A DNA stretch of 64,000 nt. Source: Galaxea fascicularis (taxonomy: Eukaryota > Cnidaria > Anthozoa > Scleractinia > Euphylliidae). Positions 56,532-64,000 of this stretch are shown piece by piece. The stretch lies in assembly GCA_948470475.1 (NCBI GenBank), contig OX419344.1, forward strand, positions 20,968,225 through 21,032,224, written 5' to 3'. Position 1 is the stretch's first letter. Every line of letters begins with the position of its first letter. A model generated the notes under the pieces. The model saw only the letters and a list, made by a program, of their open reading frames with translations, made no database searches and was not told the origin of the DNA. The position numbers and the translations under genes were made by a program.

Positions 56532-57378
56532 AGTTTCAACAGAACATCAACGAACTCGACTGACTCGTTCCCATGTCTTTTCCTCTTCCCTAATAAAAGG
56601 AGAGGCACTGGGAAGGGAGGGAGTTAAAACGAGAACTGACCCTCGTTTCTGGGTCTTTGGGTCTTTCAACGAGAAAGGCACCATTTTTCATATAAACTGG
56701 GAACGGTGGAAACCTCTCGTCTAATTTCCTAAAAATAATGGTTTGCCGTTGAAACTAGAAACGATAAATGATATCGCGAGGGAAGTACACTTGAAAACTT
56801 ATCGACCCTTTCTCGCTATCAATTATATGAAATTAAGCGGTCATCCGACAACGGGCTGGTCATTCTGTTAAACACTTAAAATTTATGGCTGTTCGTATCA
56901 AGTTATTTGATTGAATGACCAGAAATAGCTTCTTCAATGAAGCATCGATGCGTGAGATTACGAATAGAATATGCCTTTTAATATATAACATAACTGACGA
57001 GTAATAAGCTACCAAAATCGTGAAATTTGCGTCCATTCTTCCTATTAATAATTTACATTTCACCTGCAAAAGAGGCATCAGATTCATAAATCAAGGATTA
57101 TCTTCCCGTAAACTTGGCTTGCACAACTGTAGCCAGCCGCTCTTTCTTCCCCGAAATTTGGCTCATCCTCGGTGTAAAAACCTGTGAAGCTCACGAGTGA
57201 CGTAAAACAAAGACAACAAAACACTATAAACAATAGCGTACAATAGCGTATTCATGTTGAGAAGGGTTGATGCAAGTGAATTTGCATAAAGGCCACACTG
57301 CCATTGTTGTTATTAACACATCCACCAGCTGGGTAAAATCACGCCAAAACCCTGAGAGACATCGCCTAGTTCAACGAA

Positions 57379-58401
57379 ATGGAGGACAAAACGCCCCAAA
57401 GAAACGCCTCGGAGGAAATGGGCAAACGAAAACCAAACGTTTTCCAAAGGTTCAACCTAATGTGTGTATGTACGCTTGACCGGTTCCACTACAAAGTGGT
57501 GTTCTTCACGTGTTATGGTGCGTTCGCTTGTTTGTACACTTTCATTCCCTTGTATTTCAAACAGTTGGGCCTGTCCGCGTTGCATACTGGTGTACTAACT
57601 GGTCTTCGGCCACTGTGTCAAGCGATCGGGGCGCCATTTTGGGGCATTATAGCCGATGGGTTTCAACAACGCAGGACGATTCTCTTCCTTGGTTCTACTG
57701 CTTGGCTGATAAAGAACGTGTTACTTTTTGTCATACGACCGATGCATGAAGTTTGCTTTGCAAAACCAGTGACATATCGAAACAAATCCTCTCTGGTTCG
57801 CAACGACACCTCGGTATATACACCGAACGTTCTTGAGCATAACAATACGTTACTACAACCTATAGCGGCGACAAGTCCCGCGCCTTTTGACAAATACAAA
57901 TATTTCATTCAAGTGGATAATGCAGAGCTCTCAGATATATTCTATATTTATCTGCTTCTCGTTGTTGTGGGAGAGCTGTTTGGCTCAATTGTCCAACCGC
58001 TCTTAGATGGCTGCGCTGTTGACTTCCTTGGGGATGAGAGGAAAGCCTACGGAAGAATTCGCTTATGGGGCTCCTTGGGGATGGTTTTAGCCAACCTCGG
58101 GGCTGGTCTGATCATAAATCACTACAGTTATCAATACTGCGGGGAGATCCGCAAACACTATATAATAGCGTTCTACATTTTTGCCTCCTTTATGGCAATC
58201 ATGCTCATAGAACTTTTCTTTGTGAAAATCCAATATTCCGATGCGTCAAAGCGGGAGTCGTCAAAGGAGATTAAAAATTTATTCAATTCTCGCCTCAAGT
58301 CCTGCTTCTGGCTCTTGACTATTGCCATTGGAATGAGCGATGGATTTCAATCCGATTTCAACTCTTGGTTCCTCGATGATTTAAAGGCGACATCCTTTCA
58401 G
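57379..58401 (+). CDS. MFSD6: MFSD6-like exon 1
   Basis: 341 codons covering helices 1-6 and the start of the second half (GMSDGFQSDFNSWFLDDL). Donor CAG|GTATAT, phase 0. Confidence 0.9.
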
Positions 58402-60268
58402 GTATATGTGGCATAAAATTTTCAGTAGTTTGCTCCATGTTCTAAGTGTTTGTCGTGGGGAAGGTTCTCTTGAATTAGGATTCACTTCGTTTTTCCTTTG
58501 AATTGCGCATTAATTTCCTGCACATCACTATTGAACAGTTAAAAAGACTACCAGGCCGACTACCAAAGAAGCCGTCAATCTTAATAGACATTGTCCTCCG
58601 CTTTTAACAGTACTTAACAATTTTAATAAATGGGAGGGGGCAAATAATGACCAGAAATCCCTGATTTTGACACCGCTATTAGAGAATAAAGGCCGACTTA
58701 GGCTGACTGATCGCCTTGTTGGGTAGACGCCTGGGAAAGACAGATCTAACAAGCTGATTCTGATGATGTCCACCTTTAGAACGTTCTATGAAGCCTCAAA
58801 ATGGTTTCATATTTTAAAGGACTATACTTAAGGAGCCCGATTAGATACGGTAAAAATTTGGACGACAGCCGCACAAGACTGATAGAAACGCAATATAACC
58901 GAGACGGACGTGAACGCATTATTTGTTGTATTTTTCGGCCTGGACATCAGAAGTATTTTTTCGTTACATTTACCTGTCAGTATACGAAAAGTTTGATTTC
59001 TGAACCAACGTCTAATGTCAAAATTTAAAATGCCGCTTTTCCATTTTCAGGTGGGATTAGCAGCAGCTTTGCACCACTTGATCAGCGCCCTGAGTTTCTT
59101 TCTTGCAAATTATGTCCTGGAAGTGCTGACATATAACAAGGCGATTACACTCGGGATGGCCTTGTACTCGGTGGTATTCGTGTGTTATTCGTTTACTCAC
59201 AGTCCGTGGATGGCGCTTTTCCTTTATGTTATCCTTGGGGGCGTGTTTGCGGTCATCTGGACGGCGTGTGTGGCGTATGTTGGGTCGATGTCGACTGCCA
59301 TTGGTCTAGGAGCAGCAGCACAAGGTATTTATAACAATAGCAATTGCAGATGCGCATTACAAGACGCCATACAATGACATAGGCCATATTTGTATTCTCG
59401 GTATTGAACTGGATCTAGCATTAAGTGGAGGCTCTTGCGGGGGGAATCTTTTCATATGTAAATGTATTCCCCCGCAAGAGCCTCCACTAGATCTAGTTCA
59501 ATACCGATAATACGAATATGACCTATCACCGCATTTGAGCCAGTTCATATCTCTATACATTTTTCCTATGCCTGTGATCTTTTGCGTTTGCTCGGAGATG
59601 TGGGACAGGCTTTTCAGGCGTCTTATGGGAACGTTTATTTCGCGTCGATTTTCAGGTATGGCGTGGCTTCAGACATGCATGCTTGATCATAACTATTATT
59701 CTCTTAACTTGTCAGTGCTCACTAAGTACTGATGAAAATATAGGGAGAGGATTTACGTTGATCGCACTGTTTGGGCTTTTAGTGTTACATTAAACTCGGG
59801 TGAGTATCAATTTTCAACTTATAATTCACAAATAAGACGTTCTTCTAGGAGGGTTTGCCGTTTATTTTTAAGTGCACACAGTATTTTAATATGTATGCTA
59901 CTGGCTAGCGGATGATCAAACCTGAAACCCAAATTGACATGTGCCCGTCTTTGCAAAAAACGTTGCATAACCTTTTCAGAGAACCCTTTCATTTCATTAG
60001 GTTTGTACCTTTGTTTTGTAATCTCGCAGGAATCCTGAATGGCCTGTTCGTGGGTGTTGGGAGTGGAAGCGGATCCATATTAGGTGGTGTACTGATCAGC
60101 AAGGTCGGAATCCGTGTGGCATACAGACTGTTTGCTGCCTTCCTTATCGTAGTTATTTTGTTCTTCCTTGCTTGTCACTGGCAAGAACAAAGCACTGATG
60201 AAGATGGTGATGACTCTAAGTCAGCCTATCGAGCTCTGCCGAGTCAAGAAGAAGACCTCGGCGAATGA
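57379..60268 (+). CDS. MFSD6: MFSD6-like major facilitator transporter, 3 exons
   Basis: The complete gene encodes 511 residues from exons 57379-58401, 59051-59324 and 60030-60268 (phases 0 and 1). It is a multi-pass membrane protein of the MFS_1-like/MFSD6 group, whose substrate is not established. Visible features: FIPLYFKQLGLSALHTGVL after the first helix, the MFS loop GIIADGFQQRRTILFLG, a large outside loop with three NxS/T sites (N135, N142, N155), AYGRIRLWGSLG (family motif), FFVKI at the end of the N-terminal half, then GVFAVIWTACVAY and ILNGLFVGVGSGSGSILGG in the C-terminal half. The tail is acidic (DEDGDD...EEDLGE). Human MFSD6 is longer, mainly in loops and tails. The ATG at 57379 is the first in frame; family-like sequence begins soon after it. 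Confidence 0.9.
59051..59324 (+). CDS. MFSD6: MFSD6-like exon 2
   Basis: Acceptor CATTTTCAG; begins VGLAAALHHLISALSFFLAN and ends GLGAAAQ in phase 1 before GTATTT. It holds about three membrane helices. Confidence 0.88.
59376..59527. mobile_element. Fold-back MITE in MFSD6-like intron 2
   Basis: The left arm (GACATAGGCCATATTTGTAT, GGTATTGAACTGGATCTAG, GTGGAGGCTCTTGCGGGGG) is mirrored on the right (CCCCCGCAAGAGCCTCCAC, CTAGTTCAATACC, AATATGACCTAT). Confidence 0.85.
60030..60268 (+). CDS. MFSD6: MFSD6-like exon 3 and stop
   Basis: Acceptor ATCTCGCAG, phase 1. It encodes the last helices (VAYRLFAAFLIVVILFFLA) and the acidic cytoplasmic tail. Confidence 0.88.
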
Positions 60269-60489
60269 CGATATGGCTTCAGTGACTACAGTAGATTGAA
60301 ATTTCGCACAGAGACAATAACCGTCTGAAGCTGTGAAGCACAGGACAACCAACCGTATTACAGCTGTCTTCCGTGTTAAGTGTCGTTTGTAGAATGAGTT
60401 TTCACATATTATAAAGGATAATGAAGTAAGAAAAGACACTATTTTCCCTTAACAAAAAAGCGATGACTTCTGTTGTACCCTACATTTCG

Positions 60490-60495
60490 AATAAA
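60490..60495 (+). terminator. MFSD6: Poly(A) signal of MFSD6-like gene
   Basis: AATAAA about 220 bases after the stop codon in an otherwise plain 3' UTR. Confidence 0.6.
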
Positions 60496-60529
60496 ATTAA
60501 ATTTTTGATGAAAACAAGTACTGACTTTG

Positions 60530-63500
60530 AGAGAGTCGTCGATAGCCTTCATCAGTGAAACACGTCACCAGAGTTAGAGAAGCGCGCGTCTGGCTGAGTT
60601 CTCAGACACACGCACAGCTGTAACTTTTGCCCCGATTTTCTCGAGCGCCTAGTTCGTCGGCCCAGAGCACATAACACCGCGCAACAAATCTTATAACAAC
60701 TCCCTTTTTATAGTCTCTTCCGGTACAGGAATTCTTTTCAGTCTGTACATCGGTGAAGGTGTTGGAGTGGGGCTATCCTTGGATGCACTCTAATCAGTTT
60801 CACCGGCATCCGTACAGTTTATTATTTATTTGCACGAATAATCCTACTGATGTTGATTATGTATATGCATATCGCTCTTTGAAAATAAAGATGAAGATAG
60901 AGGGAAGACGAAGTGCGATATTAATAGGTATACATATAAAATTAACACAGATATTTCAATGATCACCAGTTGTAGTGTGCGAACGATTAAATTTGAAGTT
61001 TAATTTGAAGTTTGGCTGTTCTTAGTGCCTAGTGACGATTCGACTGAAGAGGCAGGAACAAGAATTGACGGGTTTTATAAATTAGGTAACATTGTATTAA
61101 TTTTTATTAATATCAAAGAAGCAGTTAAGTGTAATCGCATAAAATTCGATAACTGACGCGCTTTCTCTGTTACCTTTTATTAGCTATCCCTTATTAGGCG
61201 CGGCGACATTCAGAGAATTTTATTTTATCCCTGGTAAGGAATATCTTACAAAGCTCGCGCAAGAAATAGGAGAAGGACTGGGAGAGGTTTTGGATCGAAT
61301 TTTTCGAATCTTATTCATCTCTTTCTTAGCCTCGTGGCAGGAACCATGAAGGAAAATGAAGGATGGGAATCGGGTGTTGACGATTTGGGAGAGCGTACTG
61401 CTCACATGCTTCGTGGGCGCTTGATTGCCATCTTCCCTTTGCCTAGAAAGTGCCTGCCATGTAAACTATCTCTTTTCCCTTGTTGCGTCTCATCAATATG
61501 GGTACCGATTAAACATGAACAGGAGCCCATCACTGGGAGCGATCCTCTGAATTAAATTCTTGATCGGGTGTTTTGACAGACCTACTTGTTTTTAGAGGCG
61601 TAAAAAGCAAACGTGAAATGCAAATTAAGTGTATTGTATTGTATTGTGAAACTGTGAATGTATTATCTACAGCACTGATTGGCTAACCGTAACCATGAAA
61701 ACGCCGCTCCCTGGGAAAGCGTTTCTAATAATAACTAGGTCTGTCAAAACGCCCGATTCCAAAAGTACTAGTGGAGAGGAACGCTCCTACTGATGAGCCC
61801 CTGACATGAATCAATTTTATATTAGCTTCCCAATAATTGGAATACAGCTATACAATGGTTACGAAAAAGTGGAATGAAAACAATCTCCAGAAACCGCTAA
61901 GCTTGTACGAGGAAGGCCTCCTTAAAGGATGAGTGATGACAGGACATGCACATTTAGTTATGATTTAAGGTGACTCAAACAGGTTTCCAGCACTTTCCAG
62001 TTCTTTTACTTTGATGGATTATTGCTACCAATCTTTATCATCAGAGCCGCATTAAATTTTCGACTTCAGGTGAGTCTGAATTCGCTCCTTTAATTTATAT
62101 AGTGTTGTTATGGTAACCTGGTTGATTGTTTGGTAACACTGTAAGTACAACATCTAGAAAGTGTCAGATCGCGTTGTTAGTAACCTTCAGAGAAAATTGT
62201 ACTCTCTTCTTTTGAAACCAAGCAATTAAAAGTGTCTGAGATCGCAGTTAGGGCGATAATATTATATCTTGCATAGTGATGTAGTAGTGTATTGGATTAT
62301 TAGTTATAGATTTGCTAAAAAACGAAAGAGGTAGTATGCCAATTGATGCAACACGTCTTAACATAGAAAAACAGAGTTAACAATTATAAAGTTAAAAGTA
62401 ACTTGTTAACATTCTACGTTCTGTTTTTAATGTGGGTCAACTGATCATTTGGTAGCCGTTTGGCTTTCTCTTTCTTTCTCTCTCTTTTTTGATTCCATGC
62501 TTTGATTAGAAGAAGCAAAGTTTCAGCGCCTCAAATTTCAGCGCCTCAAAATACATGTGCTCTTCCTGTTGCGACGCAACTCAGAAAGTAACAAGAGCAC
62601 TCAAGAAGTGGAATGAAACAGTTGCCCATGGCTACGTCTTTCACCCTACTACCCTCGTGCTCTCGGCACTTTTCACACAGCAAAGCGCTGTTGGAACTTT
62701 TTGATTGTTGATAATCTGATAACCTTGTTAAGAGAGATGAGTTATCTTTCGTAAAAGTAACTTGACATCTTTGTTTTGGGGATTCTACAATCGCGGACAA
62801 AACCTCAGTGTTAAGACTGTTTTTCAAACAAACGAAAACGTCCTTCTTCACCTGACATAAAAAACACCCCTCCCCCACCCCTCTCCCCCTTCCCTTGTCA
62901 ATGTTGGTCTATCTTTTTTACCACAATATGTTTTCCGATAAAAAAAATTTACAAAACAACATTGAAAGAGGAAAAGGGGCAGGAAGAGTAGCATATACAA
63001 GTCTGGAAAAAAAAAAGGAGTGTACAGTTTGCTTAGTTGTCTCAACAGTTTTGTCCGCGATTGAAGGAGCATTGTGGTCATAAGAAATCGAATGAAGTTC
63101 TTGGTTCCAATTTGATCCCAAATAAGACTCAAATAAAGCGGTCCTGTAAAAGTGTCTAAGGACACATTCGTTTGACTATTTCGGAATAGGAATACTCAAG
63201 ATAGGTGGTTTTCGTATTTTTAATAATAAATAAATAACCGAAAAAAATATGGATCAGCTGAAATTACAATAATGACAGCTGGTATAAACCTAAGTGCAGT
63301 TACTATTTGCAGTAAATCTTTTTGGGACCACGGACCTATTCAGTTTATAGTTTAAGCGGCATATTATACCTTCCCGTCTGATCCCGTCAGATATCTGAAC
63401 AAAGCGGACAGCAAGAATACCGATAATTGCGGTCTGTTCTTTTTTTGTTTGTTTGTTTGTTTGTTTTTTCCCTTGTTTCTTTTTACTCCATTAAAGTGCG

Positions 63501-63600
63501 TTTTTTCTTCCGTCTTTATTTCGGTTTTCAATTCTGCGTTCCTTGTGAACCTCATTCGCGATCTTTTTCTCCTTTTCTAATCGCCTTTGATTAGCATATG
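60530..63600. other. Intergenic, no gene recognised
   Basis: Short frames only. It contains a partial copy of the GGTGGCTC element near 61970-62060, a CAATCGCGGACAAAA motif at about 62793 with its inverse near 63051, and a (TTTG)n run near 63445. Confidence 0.5.
61966..62060. repeat. Partial copy of the TTAA-flanked MITE
   Basis: TTTAAGGTGACTCAAACAGG, then TTCCAGCACTTTCCAG and TTTATCATC, parallels the left third of 44948-45272. Confidence 0.6.
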
Positions 63601-63683
63601 AAATAACATTTTCAGATTTGAATTTCAGATTCATTTTAATTTATTCATATTTTTCTCTGTCACCTCTTACCACGAGGAACAAG

Positions 63684-63839
63684 ATGGCCGTGATGGACGA
63701 AGCTAAAATTCTATTTTTGCTGCTGGTTTTTCCCTTGTTCTCTGGAAAAAGTTCAAACTTCTATAAGAGTGGTTCTGTACTATCTACTGCCGTACATGAC
63801 AACGTTGGGCAGATTTATCCTCGGACAATATGCCAATAG
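63684..63839 (+). CDS. Possible first exon with signal peptide
   Basis: The frame MAVMDEAKILFLLLVFPLFS followed by GKSSNF looks like a signal peptide. It closes at a stop at 63837 unless spliced earlier. A donor-like AGGTATGT lies at about 63933. The window ends before any partner exon can be seen. Confidence 0.25.
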   Translation: MAVMDEAKILFLLLVFPLFSGKSSNFYKSGSVLSTAVHDNVGQIYPRTICQ

Positions 63840-64000
63840 CTCAAGTCCGCAGGTCGCAAACATGGCGAGGCTGAATATTCGACGCGGAATATTTCAAGAT
63901 TTGTCATATTGTAATTGGAGGCTCGAGCTTCAGAGGTATGTAGCTCACATTATTATCTAATATTTTCCCTCTTGTTCAAGCCGGTATAAAATCATATAAA

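Noticed and set aside
1..64000. CRISPR arrays, operons, riboswitches or rRNA genes
   Set aside because: None seen; the window is eukaryotic with spliced genes.

Overview
The window is eukaryotic and almost certainly from a cnidarian, most likely a stony coral (inference). The evidence is AT-rich sequence, multi-exon genes with GT-AG introns, PAN/apple-domain secreted proteins of cnidarian type, a Polinton/Maverick element, tRNA-derived SINEs, and a dispersed repeat family with ends like CCTTAGAGTGATCAGTGCTT that I associate with coral genomes. The species cannot be fixed from sequence alone.

Layout. (1) 522-15043, minus strand: a complete 22-exon receptor tyrosine kinase (RTK) gene. Spliced, it gives 1269 codons plus stop: signal peptide, three Ig-like domains, four fibronectin type III domains, a Ser/Thr-rich stalk, one membrane helix, a long juxtamembrane region, a tyrosine kinase and a short tail. 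(2) About 15.1-28.5 kb: a gene-poor interval with dispersed repeats, a ~300 bp tandem duplication at 19.0-19.6 kb and a SINE at 26.7 kb. (3) 28.5-44.5 kb and 53.4-54.4 kb: a cluster of PAN/apple-domain secreted-protein genes. Two look intact (31.6 and 36.8 kb, plus strand), one is frameshifted (53.4 kb, plus), and two or three are decayed minus-strand relics (28.7, 40.7 and 42.6 kb) at the ends of duplicated intergenic blocks. (4) 45419-51152: a small, degenerate Polinton/Maverick-type element with terminal inverted repeats, a broken protein-primed family B DNA polymerase gene split by a SINE, a broken retroviral-type integrase, a capsid-like fragment and a small membrane/coiled-coil gene. (5) 57379-60268, plus strand: a complete three-exon MFSD6-like transporter of 511 residues. 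(6) 60.5-64 kb: mostly non-coding, with a possible first exon of a further gene near 63.7 kb.

The intact genes suggest a receptor for an extracellular ligand (RTK), secreted PAN proteins that probably bind protein or glycan, and a membrane transporter. Nothing shows that they work as one pathway. Many short inverted-repeat elements fill the introns and spacers, several with recognisable target-site duplications (TA, TTA, TTAA). The least explained parts are the PAN cluster, where one secretion-plus-PAN exon is joined to two unrelated C-terminal exons, and the Polinton-like element, whose terminal repeats reach into the reading frames at both ends.
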